A stretch of DNA of 64,000 nt from assembly GCA_022036555.1 (NCBI GenBank), contig CM039126.1:11543591-11607590 (forward strand). The letters are read 5' to 3'. Positions 1 to 10,153 of the stretch are shown here, in pieces (the stretch's first letter is position 1; the number at the start of each line of letters is the position of its first letter). Origin of the DNA: Microstegium vimineum. Lineage: Eukaryota; Streptophyta; Magnoliopsida; Poales; Poaceae. Position numbers and translations under genes: made by a program. Under the pieces are notes generated by a model, which worked only from the letters and a program-made list of their open reading frames with translations, had not been told where the DNA came from and searched no databases.

Positions 1-600
1 TTAGTGCAAAGATAATCATCAAGCAGGCAGACCAGGCGCCACAACCTGTTTAGATACATTAGTGCTATTGTTACTACTTACTAGCTAAAATTAGCACTAG
101 TGAATCCAAACATCCTAACTAATAGTACGACTAATAACCCAGAATAAACTAGCTAGCTAATAAAAAGTTATTGACTAGCTTCCCTAAGCTAAGTAGTACT
201 AACTACTACCTCCATCCCCAAATAAATCAACTTCTAAAGTTGCTCTAAGTAACTTTTGTAAGTTTAACAGAGTTTATAGAAAAAAAATACCAATATTTAT
301 GACACAAAATCAGTATCATTAGATTCACCATAAAATATACTCTCAGTCTATTTATTTGGGGTCATAAATGTTGATATTCTTTCTTATAAAGTTGGCCAAA
401 CTTACAAAAAATTGGCTTACAACTTTCAAAGTTGATTTATTTTGGGATGAAGGAAGTATTAAATGGAGGATCCAAATACAGCTCAAATAAAAGGTTAGCT
501 TATTGCCCTGCTAATAAAAAGCTATTAGCTAGCTTCCCTCTGCTAGCCGCTAACTATTAGCACTAATGGATTCAAATAAGGCCAAACAAGCTAGCATACA
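1..600. repeat. AT-rich MITE cluster
   Basis: Two similar AT-rich stretches (about 130-205 and 505-590) share the run ctaataaaaag followed by a TTATT/CTATT and tagcttccct segment. They carry GGATTC/GAATCC plus CACTAGTG or TTAGTGC ends typical of small grass MITEs of the PIF or hAT type. They flank the Stowaway element described separately. No coding potential is visible. The exact ends and family were not resolved. Confidence 0.4.
206..456. mobile_element. Stowaway-type MITE (Tc1/Mariner)
   Basis: This 251-bp element begins CTACCTCCATCCCCAAATAA. Its right end, reverse-complemented, reads CTTCCTTCATCCCAAAATAA, so the terminal inverted repeats match closely to the grass Stowaway consensus. A TA dinucleotide flanks both sides (204-205 and 457-458), which is the expected target duplication. 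It has no coding capacity and would need a Mariner transposase supplied in trans. Confidence 0.85.
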
Positions 601-648
601 TGTAACCTGCAGACTTTAAGTTTGCATTATGCCAATTTTTAGAAGTTT

Positions 649-774
649 GTCTATACTAGCACTAGTTACATCCACGGTCTAACAGCACCCACCCATCTAT
701 TAAATGAATGCGTCTATGCTAGCACTAGTTACATCCACGGTCTAACAAGCACCTGTCCATCTATTAAATGAATG
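649..774. repeat. 63-bp tandem direct duplication
   Basis: Two adjacent copies start at 649 and 712. Each contains ctagcactagttacatccac followed by a ggtctaac and a ctattaaatgaatg segment. A diverged single copy recurs at about 3,950-4,020 and a fragment at about 5,040-5,085, so this is one more component of the repeated locus that runs to 6.9 kb. Confidence 0.7.
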
Positions 775-1743
775 ATCATAAAAAAATCATTTGATCTCAC
801 CTTGTATGCAATGCAGGGTACCTGACTATGTTGCCATTCCAAATCGCTGGTTCACTTCAACAAGTTCCAACCTTGAATCATCAACCATTGTGGACATGTA
901 ATTTAAGATCCAAATTCAGATGGAAGAGAACATTTGACAATACACAATTCCAACATTTGTTTTTTAAGCCTAAGAATAAACAATGAAACTAGAGGTCACT
1001 GGCATTGTAGTTAAGAAAGGGCAACAATTCAGCAAATAGGATTCCAAAAAAATAAGAGTAAAAACACCAACCATATAGACATTACTTTTACATGACAATT
1101 GTTTGGTTAGGGGGCATCGTGCCAAGCCTTCATAAACCTTGCATCTGCATATGCAATACCCGGAGCCCACTTAAGCCAGCTTGGTTCACAGAATATCACA
1201 CACACACATCCACACGGAGGCAGGCAGCAATCAAGCAGCCAGAGAGAGGGGAGGATCAGGGACAGGGACAGACAATGATGGCAGTGACTGAGAAGGAGTA
1301 GTAGTAGTAGTACCAGCAGCAGCACCAGAGTGACCAAGTGGGCTTCAACGGGATAAATGCATTCAGATCTCCATTCTTAATGCAAACACCATAATCATCA
1401 GGCTGGTATATCAAAATGCCTACCCCATAACAAAAACAAAACATTGAACTATTTGCCTCCAAAATGAACAGAAACTCGGAATTTTTTCAAGGTACTATGC
1501 ATTGGCGTTTCTGCAAGTGGAGTGACTCATGCTTTCACAAATAATCTTCCTTTAGCACAAAATGCAATTGTACTACAGGGACACTTGCCATAGCCTCTTA
1601 GCCAGGATGGCCAAAGCAAATAAAAATGGACTGATATTAGAATAGGATAGACAACATTGGACAAGCCAGCTTTACAAGAACAGAAAGCCAAATATGATCA
1701 CAAGAGAAGAGACAACTTGCAAGAAAATATGTTGAATCTGATA

Positions 1744-1780
1744 TTGCAATCAGAGATTCCCCATGACAGTCATCATGCAA
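1744..1780 (-). ncRNA. Block C copy 1: C/D-box-like stem element
   Basis: On the minus strand TTGCA is followed directly by TGATGA, then an 18-nt segment ending GGGGAATCT, then CTGA and TTGCAA. TTGCA can pair with TGCAA, closing a short stem around the two boxes. The arrangement resembles a C/D or kink-turn motif, but C-to-D spacing is far shorter than in a complete snoRNA. A longer RNA upstream on the minus strand (to about 1,825) is also conserved between copies. Confidence 0.3.
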
Positions 1781-2346
1781 TTACATCCCTGATACCAGGA
1801 ACACTGCAGATGTCCTTGTCCTGTTTCTTGCCATTACTATTTTTATGCAGTCAAATGTTGTGATGGCAATTCTCATGCAGATACCAAATATAATTTCTCC
1901 AAACTGCACCTAAAGCAAAAAAGAACAAAAAAGAAAGGAAACAAGAGGAACATCTTGCAAGAAAATAAATAGGCTTTTCAGAACAATATTACAACTTACA
2001 AGATTAGCATGGTAGATTCCCCAAGTCATCATACTTTTGCATCACGAAATTGAATTGACAATACTGCAGGTGTTGTCTTTCTTCTCGCAATCTGCTATCT
2101 TTTCTTATGCGGTGAAGTGGTGAATATGGCAACTCACACACCAGACATGTTTATGATAGGAAAAAATCAACAGACAGTGACTTAATTCAGGCAACCAATA
2201 ACCAAGCTAAAATGGCTTATCTCAGTCACAGATGAGATGCCAGAAAACTTTTATGGCCATAAAAAAGATACCTATCACTAGCATGGTTGTACACACATCA
2301 ACCTATCCACCTTGTAGGCTATATAAGAAAATTCGAAATTAGCATT

Positions 2347-2380
2347 GGCATCAGAGATTCCCCTAGACAGTCATCATGCC
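2347..2380 (-). ncRNA. Block C copy 2: C/D-box-like stem element
   Basis: The minus strand reads GGCA, TGATGA, an 18-nt segment with CTAGGGGAATCT, CTGA and TGCC. GGCA and TGCC form a perfect 4-bp closing stem. Compared with copies 1 and 4 the stem bases differ on both sides but pairing is kept, which is the main argument for a folded RNA. Confidence 0.3.
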
Positions 2381-4484
2381 GTTGTGCCCCCATGAACCAG
2401 GAGCACAACAGATGCAACTTTTGCCAATTTTGCCCATAGGGTGAAATTGCATGTTTGAACCTCAAATATCAGTCAAGCTAAAGAAAAATCATTAACATGG
2501 TGCTGACCAAATCACAGCTCAGGCTGCATTTCAGTGCTTTATAATAGGAAAAGCTTTTCAGATAGTGAGAAAGGACTCGTTAAGCAAGTTAAAAATGAAT
2601 TTAGGCAGGGCATTCTTCCAATCTGGGATAGCCTTCATAACTTTTGCACCTACAGATGCACCTCCCGGAGTCTGCTCGGCCAGCCTGTGGTCGAAGAAGA
2701 GCGAGGATATACATGCAAATGTATGCATGTGTGTAGTAGCTGGTAGTTTCCTGAGTGAAAACTACTCATATAATTTGGAATGAATGGAGTAGTAAGGGAG
2801 TCAACGAGCTGAGCTCATTGGCTCACATGACCCGCCACGGCAGTCGAGCAGGCTTCAACGGAAAACACATTCACATCTCTGATTTTTGTGCAAAGAATGC
2901 TAATCATCAGGCTTAAAGATTAGAATAGCCCTCATGAAAAATGAATCGATCATCTAGTCAGCTCGGAATTGAGGCTGAAACCACAACCTATTTACAAGGG
3001 ATTAGGCATTTCTACGAGCTCATAGATCCAGGCCCTCAAAATCGTCAAGATATATACGAAAACAAAGTACAATAATAAAAACCATTCACAGCTCCATTGA
3101 TTTATCACCGCAAACTTAAACCACAAAAACTGAGGTCAATCACTGCAGTTAGGAAAAGACAACAAAACACATAGTGAAACAAGCTTCTAGGCAGAAATCA
3201 AAATAAAAGGAACTATTTAATCAGGGGCATTCTTCTATCTGCCAAGCCTTCATAAGCCTTTGTCTACATAAGGATTCCCCAGAGCTCACTTAGCCAGCTT
3301 GGTTGTGACCATGCAGGAGACAGACAGACAGACAGATGAGCCCCAAGATGACAGTAGTAATAGTACTAGCAGTAGCAGCAGGCCATCAACCAGAGTGGCC
3401 AAGCAGGCTACAATGGGAGAAATACATTCAGATTTGCATTCTTAATGCAAACATCATAATCATCAGGCTGGTAAACCAGAATGCCTGCCCCCATAACAAA
3501 ACCAAAAGACTACTAGCCTGAAGAAACCACAGAAATTAGAACTTTTCTCAAGGACTTCTGCATTTCTGCAAGTGAAAGACCTTTTTTTTTTCCTGAAAAT
3601 ACAATGCAACAGAACTCAAGTGAAAAGTTATGCCTCCGCCAAAGTCATACATTTTTTTATCTATACACTCTTGTCAGAACCCACTTAGCCAGCCTGGTGG
3701 AAGAAAATCGGAATTGCATTTACACATGGATGGATGGCCATACTTATTTGTGATTGGAGGAAGTATATGATCTATCATGGCAGCCAAGCTTAGCTTCAAC
3801 AAGAGTTAGATCTCCATTTTATAGTGCAAAGGTAATCATCAGGCTGACATACCAGAACACTGATCGCCACCATGACAAACACTGAAACTAGGAAAATGTA
3901 AGCTGCAGCCTGCACAAGCACACTGTGCCAGCTTCTAGAACCTGGTTATACTATCAGTAGCTACATCCATGGTTTAATAAGCATCCACCCATCTTAAATG
4001 AATCGTCATCGAAAAGAATCAATTCACCTCACCTTATTTGCAATGCAGATCACCTGACTAAGTTGTCATCCTATATTGCTGGCACTGAACAAATTCTAGA
4101 CATCCCCACGTAACTGTAATCATCTATTTATGAACTGGCACACTGTTGCATACAAACTGGATCCAGAAAAATAATTTCAACAGCTGATCAGATTGGGTGA
4201 CAAAATTGGTAAACAACTCCAAAATTTGCTTTAATCAAAAAGAAAAATCAGAAAAAAAAGAAAGGTTAATTGCAATGATGTTTGGAAAATCTGCTTGCCA
4301 AAAAACAGAGAGTAAAACATCAAGCTCTCCTGCGTATTCGAGAAAAACAAAAAAAATTTGTTCAATCAGGGGATTCTTATATCTGGCAAGCCTTCATAAT
4401 CATTGCATCTACATATACATTTTCCAGAGCCCACTTAGCCTGCTTGGTTGATGGAATCACAAACACAGACAAACATCCAGAGTG

Positions 4485-4517
4485 AGATGATGATGATGAT
4501 GATGATGACGACGATGA
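4485..4517. repeat. (GAT)n/(GAC)n microsatellite
   Basis: About eight GAT triplets are followed by GAC/GAT triplets inside the repeated locus. The related short runs at 1,296-1,312 (AGT repeats) and 3,319-3,336 (GACA repeats) fall at the equivalent place in other copies, between blocks B and A, so this spot seems prone to slippage. Confidence 0.85.
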
Positions 4518-5231
4518 CCAGAGTCGCAGCAGCAGACCATCAACCAGAGTGGCCAGGCACATCCATTAACAGGAAAAGTGCATTCAGATCATCACTCTTG
4601 ATGCAAATTACCAGTAATCATCAGGCTTGAATATCAAAATGGCCCCATAACAAAACCAAAACACTGAACTAGCTTCAAGAATAAACCAAAAAAATCAGAA
4701 CTTTTTCCTGGCACTATATATGGCAGCTACGCACAAAAAATCTTATGCGCATACAAAGGTACTATAGGAGGATCTTATGTCTTTTAAAGCCTTAACCCCT
4801 TTTTTACCTACACATCCTAGTTGGAGCACGCTCAGCCAGCTTGGTAGAAGAAAATCAGTGAAATATGCATGGATAGATCGATGGATTGGACTTGGAATCG
4901 GAGGGAGTACATGATCGGTGCCAAGCCAGCAATTATCAGGATGGCAAATCACAACACCCCATGACAAACTCTGAAACTGGAATAGATATAAGTTGCAAAC
5001 TGCATGCTTTTTGCATTATGCCAATTTCTAGAACTTGCTTAAACCAATCCATGGTTTAACAAGCATCAACCCATCTACTAATCCTTACAGCTTAATACTC
5101 ATATGGAAAAACGAAATAAACAAAAGAGCCTCAGATGACTGAAGAATACTCGAATAACACCCAAAACCAAATATGATCATATGGAAAAAAACGACAATTG
5201 GAAAGAAAATAAGCAAAAGATCCTGATATTG

Positions 5232-5266
5232 GCATCAGAAAATCCCCTTCACTGGGATCATCATGC
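5232..5266 (-). ncRNA. Block C copy 3: C/D-box-like stem element
   Basis: The minus strand reads GCA, TGATGA, a 19-nt segment, CTGA and TGC. The inner segment contains ATCCC and GGGAT that can form a second stem. The closing stem here is only 3 bp. A further TGATGA lies upstream on the minus strand near 5,310, which could be a box C if the RNA is longer. Confidence 0.25.
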
Positions 5267-5675
5267 TATTGCATCCCTGATCCAGGGAACACCAAAGATC
5301 TTCTCATCATCTATCAATGTTTCTATGCAGTGAAATGGTGAGACATTGGCATATTTTAACTCCCAGATGCATGGCAGACATAGATCCTCCAACAAACACC
5401 TAAAGTGAAATAAAAACACCAGGAGACAACACGAAAGAAAATCAGATATCACACTGATGCAAAAAATTGGGAAACTTTAAATGTCCCAGTCAGCTATTAA
5501 GAACACTGCAGAAGTACTTTTTTCTTTTCTTTTCTCCATCTGCTGATATTTTCTTACTCGGTGAAAATGTGTACCGAAACATGTATTTGTGAACCTGAGG
5601 GAGTTTTCAAGAACAGAGGAAGTAGAACATGATCAAGCACAGCAACCAAGCAGGTTTCCACAGCAATGTCATTTA

Positions 5676-5809
5676 GGACGTGTTTGCTTCACGCCCTCCC
5701 AGGCGAGCTTCCCGCCAGGCAGCAATCCTCATCCCAGGCACCCGAAATCTGATGCCTGGGAGCCGCGGTCGCGCTAGGCAGCTCTGCCTAGGTGCAAAGC
5801 AAACAGCCC
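5676..5809. mobile_element. Small inverted-repeat MITE-like element
   Basis: The left end GGACGTGTTTGCTTCAC and the reverse complement of the right end, GGGCTGTTTGCTTTGCAC, form imperfect terminal inverted repeats. The interior is GC-rich with several CCAGGC/GCCTGG inverted motifs, unlike the AT-rich surroundings. I could not identify a convincing target duplication, so the superfamily is open. Confidence 0.5.
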
Positions 5810-6003
5810 GAGCATGTTTGGATTCTCTCCAGGCAAGCTTAAATGCAGATTGACAGATTATGGTAAACACACATTACACAAACTTATATTCTATATGTAA
5901 AAGGAAAAACCGCATATCTTTTATTCAAAGAGACTAGCATGGTTCCACATGAACCAACTTCATTCACTCCATAAGCTATAAACAAAAACTGGTGATACCA
6001 ATT

Positions 6004-6040
6004 CAACATCAGAGATTCCCCTAGACAGGGTCATCATGTT
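6004..6040 (-). ncRNA. Block C copy 4: C/D-box-like stem element
   Basis: The minus strand reads AACA, TGATGA, an 18-nt segment with CCCTGTCTAGGGG, CTGA and TGTT. AACA pairs with TGTT, so the closing stem has changed on both sides relative to copy 2. Upstream on the minus strand an ATGATGA near 6,100 could act as box C of a longer snoRNA-like transcript ending here. Confidence 0.3.
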
Positions 6041-6947
6041 ATTGTGCAGCCAGGAACAAGTAGCACTACAGATGCCATTATATATGCTTCTCATCATCTG
6101 CAAAACGCCAATGTTGCCCCCATAGAGCAAAAAATTGCAAGTTTGCAACTCAAATATCTGCTGCAGTAAGATGTTGGGATACCAACTACATCAAAAGCAG
6201 CACAGTTTGCATTGCACTAAACAAGTTATAAATTCATATAGGGCATTCTTCCAACCTGCCGCCTTCATAACTTTTGCATCTACATGAGCATTCCCCGGAG
6301 CCTGCTCAGACTGCTGCTCAGTGGAAAAGCAGGAGCAGAGGATATTATATATGTGTATGCATGCATGTGCGTGTATGTGGTTGCACGTTTTCCTCTCAGG
6401 GAGGAAAACTACACCAAACATAGCAGAACAGAGGAACTGAAGGACCAAGCTCGAGTAAGCAAGCCTGCCTGCCATGAGAAACAGTCAAGCGGGCTTCGAC
6501 GAGGAAGCGCATTCAGATCTCCGTTCTTTGTGCAAACAATGCTAATCATCAGGCTGGCAGATCAGAATCCCACGAGATACATAAATTAATCATATACTAA
6601 GCTCGGAAATGAGACTGAAACCCTAAAGTTTTCGCAATATGTTACCGCATTTCTACTAGCTCCTAGATCCAGGCCTCAGACAAATCAAATATCCATACGA
6701 AAACAGGGTGGCCGATAACAAAAGGAAGGAAAAATGAAGACACGAGATGCGAACAAGAAAAGGCAAGGATACGAACTGAGGTTAGCAGCGTAGCACCTTG
6801 TGCCGCCGACCCGAATCGGCAACTGAGGGCGCCGCTGATTTGTTACCTGTCTAACTCCGGTCACCTGGTGGGGATACAACGGGCGAACAAAAGAGCACCC
6901 GGAAATATCCGGATCACATGGTTACTGTGGGGATCGGCGAGGGGTAG

Positions 6948-7255
6948 CTCGCGCACCGCAGTGGTGCCTGGATGGCTGGATCTGATGGAGGGCGCGACGG
7001 CGGTTCCCTCGAGCACGAGTAGGGTTTTCCAAGGGGGGGGAGCGGCGGTTTCGCCGAGGATTCACATAGAAGGCAGGACGGGTGTCTCATGTGTGGGAAG
7101 CGAAATGGGAATGAGCGGTGAGAATTGAGAAGACAGGACGGGTGTGTGGGCAGGGGAATGCTGTGGGAATTTATAGGGAGCTGCAAGAAATAAGGTGTGG
7201 GAATTTATAGGGAGTTGCAAAGACCAAAACAATGTGAACAATGGATTTTGAACGG
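6948..7255. repeat. Duplicated promoter/leader flank, copy 1
   Basis: This stretch matches 16,884-17,491 plus 25,791-25,896, once the transposons in copy 2 are removed. Over the 140 bp I compared there are about eight differences. It begins at the TCGCGCAC run and ends where the copia LTR starts. It contains the leader of the minus-strand repeated locus and its TATA boxes. Confidence 0.85.
7168..7209 (-). promoter_or_regulatory. Doubled TATA box of the minus-strand repeated locus
   Basis: TATAAATT occurs on the minus strand at 7,168-7,175 and again at 7,202-7,209, inside a 34-bp tandem duplication (gtgggaatttataggga). A GC-rich leader follows on the minus strand. The duplicated flank in copy 2 has a single version with TATA changed to TACA (near 25,843), so only copy 1 keeps a good core promoter. 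The copia element lies about 50 bp upstream. Confidence 0.5.
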
Positions 7256-7423
7256 TGATCAATTAAATGAGAGATGAAGAGAAAGTCTAGGAATTCGAAC
7301 ATGGTAATTTTGTATTCATCACAACCTACTTTATTATAAATAGAAGATCACTTTTATTATTATAAGCAAGAAGCATAAGTGAATGAAAAGAAGAGCTTCA
7401 GCCTCCCATCTCTCTCTGATCTA
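7256..7423 (+). mobile_element. Copia LTR, copy 1, first part (split by PIF element)
   Basis: This begins TGATCAATTAAATGA and carries TATAAATAG near 7,334. It matches the LTR copies at 12,889, 38,392 and 38,735. It is interrupted after CTA by the PIF/Harbinger element and resumes at 12,713, ending TTCTAACA at 12,760, which gives a 216-bp LTR when joined. Confidence 0.8.
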
Positions 7424-7719
7424 GGGCGTCATTGGTCCCCTTCCCAGTTCAGTGTGGCTCGTATCATCCTAGCCAAGCCATACTCAGCCAGTCTCAGTGC
7501 ATGCAACAACATATTGTTTTGGTTACCCTCATCAGTACAGTCTGGTCACACAGAGATAGTGTTTGGTTGATAACATACATCAACATCTTTGCATAAGCAC
7601 ATGCAATCTCTTTTGTTTGGTTTGCTGCATGCTCAAGGTTTCAGTTACTTCCTTTTTAGGATGGTGAGAATACCTCTTACATCATTCTTAGAGGCAACAT
7701 AGACCCATAATTCTACAAC

Positions 7720-8024
7720 AACTTAAAAAGTAAAAGCATAATTATTAATGCTTGGACTAAGATAATGACATCCTTAACACCAAATGGAGACTTGTTTGCC
7801 TCCAGCACAGGTACAGCAGGCTGCATCTCTTCTTCTTCAGGGCCTTCATATGCAGTTTGCACCTCTTGTTCTCCAGAGAGTCCATAAAAAGCAGCATTTG
7901 CCTCCTCCTCAGTGTTGTATTTCTTGTAGCATCCACCACTGTAGTTAACAACTTGAGCGTAGGCTAAATCCTAGCGAGAAAAGACACCAGTTTGACGTCC
8001 AACATGAACCACATACCAAACCAT
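7720..8024 (-). pseudogene. RNase H1 N-terminal (hybrid-binding/viroplasmin-like) domain inside the PIF element
   Basis: From ATG 8,024 the minus-strand frame reads VWYVVHVGRQTGVFSR, one TAG stop, then YAQVVNYSGGCYKKYNTEEEANAAF. This is the pattern of the small RNA:DNA-hybrid-binding domain at the N terminus of RNase H1, shared with caulimovirus-type viroplasmin. An acidic tail (GPEEEEMQ) follows and the frame ends near 7,720. The stop falls where family members usually have tryptophan, a TGG-to-TAG change. It lies downstream of ORF1 on the same strand, so it is either the last exon of ORF1 or a separate captured domain. I am confident of the domain, less so of its original gene model. Confidence 0.7.
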
Positions 8025-8749
8025 GGCTGCTTGACAAGAGTCATTAGTTTGTTGTGCAACTATTAGTATGGTCAAAGAATATAATATTGGTACAAATAAA
8101 ATGTTAAACATAACATGCAACAAGCAGGTAAGAAATTCTTAGTGGCCTTAGAAAATAATTTATCATCATTTGATAATTGTGTTGGAGCATAAGGGCAGAA
8201 ACAAGGGACAACTTGGATAGCTTAGGTGAAAAGAGCACAAATTCACAATATAACTGATAGACAAATAGCAAGTAGGAATAAGGTGTCCAGTACCTCACAA
8301 CACTAATATCATCAGTTGTTCCTCCTCATATATCATGTATATGGAAAATTTATCATCATAGGTAAAACATGAAAATACAAATAGGAAACTCGTGAAAGAA
8401 GTTGCCATCAAAGAAGTGGTCATCACAGGCACAGACAGACAGCAATAAAAGATGAATATTAAAGAGATGGCAGTCCTCACAACAATAAAGGGAGTAACAT
8501 TTAATGCAGTCCATAATAATTAAAGAGATTGATCCATGAAACCATCAATTGAGTCTCTGATGGTTAGGCTTAGGTGGGGCAAACAACTAGCCACATGATC
8601 TAGAGGAGCCTACACTACACCTCATAGGTGAGTGTCACCTATCTATGTAGGTTAGATAGTGGCCATAATATATTACAACAAAAGTTAGTCACTACACAAA
8701 AGACATCACTGCACAAAAGCTAGATCAATGCAACAAGGATGGGCCAATC

Positions 8750-9772
8750 ACTGGACATTGTAGTAGTGCTTGGTGAGGAAAGTCCTCAGCCACAGCACAC
8801 GGTGGTCCTCAGACATCCCCACATATGCAGTCCCCAGGGCCTTGTTGTCCAGCAGATGAGAGAAAGCAACTAGGAGAGCCTCAGAGGTGAAACCTGGCAT
8901 GTACATGACTGCACCACAAAGTTCATGATGCACCTCCTCAGTTTTGGTCTTACGAATGGCAGCAGCAACATTGTTAACAACCTTTGTCATGTGGGTCATG
9001 TTGCTAAGCAAAATGGACTACACATCAGTAAGGGTTGCCCTCTTCCTCTTGTTACCAGCAGTGGTACTTGACTCTCCCTGAACCTTATTCACCTCCTCTG
9101 CAACCTTCTCTGGTGCCTCATCATCAACCGACTCTCCCTTCAGTGAGCTATCAACAAAGTCAGAAGCACAACCTAAGGGCTCACTAGAGGCCATTGCATA
9201 CTTCCCTATGGCCATGCCACTACCAAATATTGTCATCATCTACTCATAATTCTCAATTAGTTTGTTGAGGAAGTCTGCATCTTTAGGGTGTGCCTAACAC
9301 AAAACTAAATTAGAACATTTAACTCCTATATGAAATGCATTGCAATGTATACAATCTTTAGGTTCACGCACACCTGGACATGGCCATTGTAATGCTCCTG
9401 CTCAAGGACTATCATGGAGTTTTCCTCATCCCAGTGAGCTCCACTTAGCTCTCTCAGCTTTGACACCTTCACCCATCTCTGTCTCCACTTCCTTAGGTGA
9501 TTATACACCTGACTTCCAGTGACCTCCATGCCAATGAACTCTTTAAGGTTCTTGGCAACCTGGTTAAGGTGGACCTCTGTGAATCCTTTATCAGTCCTAA
9601 CCCCAGATCAAATGAGCTGGACCATGCGGTTCAGCACATAGCCAGACATGACATTTGTCCAGCGTAATGCTCCCCTAGGCTATGCAGCAGCTGCAGCTGG
9701 GTTTGCTACAACCTCCACAACCTCACTCTCAGAACCAGCAACATCAACAATGGGCACATGCCCATCTGCCAT
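8750..9772 (-). pseudogene. PIF/Harbinger ORF1, Myb/SANT-like DNA-binding protein, broken
   Basis: ORF1 proteins of this superfamily bind the transposon ends and help the transposase into the nucleus. Starting at ATG 9,772 (MADGHVPIVDV), the frame has the helix-rich Myb/SANT-like segment VYNHLRKWRQRWVKVSKL (about 9,500-9,450), then SGAHWDEENSMIVLEQEHY, as in plant PIF ORF1. An intron or gap lies at about 9,360-9,300. A basic stretch GNKRKRATLTD follows at about 9,040 and a conserved C-terminal tail with LCGAVMYMPGF and LRTFLTKHY ends at about 8,750. Several in-frame stops (near 9,682, 9,610, 9,241 and 9,017) make it non-functional. Confidence 0.8.
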
Positions 9773-10153
9773 CTCCTATTTTTGGTTTTTTATTTGTTAG
9801 AAAAATAAAGGTTGCTAAATGGCACATGTCAATTTAAAATCATGTAGTGAAGGATGCAGCATGTAAGAAACCATGTAGAGAAATTTGAATCATCATTGCA
9901 TTAGCCATGTGCCTCAGTTAGACAATATAAAGCATGTAGTGAAATTTGAATCATCATTGTACTTGTCAGATGCCTCAGATTAAATCAGTGACTATAAAGA
10001 TGGAGTACTAGTCACCATTACAATCATCATTGCATATTGCACTTCACACAAATGATAAAAAATAAAAATTAACATGACCATAAGCCTCAGTTCATTATTA
10101 TAGTCACATACTCACTGCATGACTACAAGCAAAGATAAAATGGACATACAGAC

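Larger units (their letters stand above)
1105..6330 (-). repeat. Block B repeat family (GGAATG ... TTATGAAGGC)
   Basis: Copies lie at about 1,105-1,175, 2,605-2,690, 3,225-3,310, 4,370-4,440 and 6,235-6,330, with eroded ones near 3,640-3,700 and 4,765-4,830. On the minus strand the pattern is a GGGCTC or GGAATG segment, a GTAGATGCAA segment, TTATGAAGGC, then GGAAGAATGCCC or similar. Blocks A and B alternate, B lying just downstream of A on the minus strand. Short open frames through B give related peptides (for example VDAKVMKA) but with shifts and stops. Confidence 0.6.
1325..6561 (-). repeat. Block A repeat family (CTGATGATTA ... ATCTGAATGC)
   Basis: Copies lie at about 1,325-1,410, 2,840-2,915, 3,385-3,475, 3,780-3,850, 4,545-4,640 and 6,480-6,561, with a fragment at 10-40. 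On the minus strand each reads CCTGATGATTA, a variable stretch with GTTTGCA, then in most copies GGAGATCTGAATGC, a GTTGAAGCC-like segment and often TTGGCCACT. TGATGA and CTGA resemble snoRNA boxes C and D' about 30 nt apart. No terminal stem is shared by all copies, so an RNA role is only suggested. Confidence 0.6.
600..7140 (-). ncRNA. Candidate non-coding transcription unit made of repeated blocks
   Basis: I do not recognise this locus. Three blocks (A, B, C) plus minor ones recur several times between about 1.1 and 6.6 kb in the same orientation, as if a unit of roughly 0.6-1.1 kb had been tandemly duplicated and then eroded. No open reading frame is conserved across the copies. On the minus strand, doubled TATA boxes lie at 7,168-7,209, a GC-rich leader follows, and a plausible splice donor (CACCAG then GTGACC) lies near 6,868. 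I infer a minus-strand non-coding RNA host whose introns or exons carry small structured RNAs. Alternatives are a decayed tandem-duplicated gene or an unknown transposon family. Confidence 0.35.

Noticed and set aside
5676..5809. MicroRNA precursor (a TGCCTGG segment recalls miR160)
   Set aside because: The match does not extend over a full 21-nt mature sequence, and the inverted-repeat ends fit a MITE better.
1105..6475. Related short peptides in block B (VDAKVMKA-like) as exons of a tandem gene
   Set aside because: Frames are short, shifted between copies and lack common splice sites; conservation follows nucleotides, not codons.
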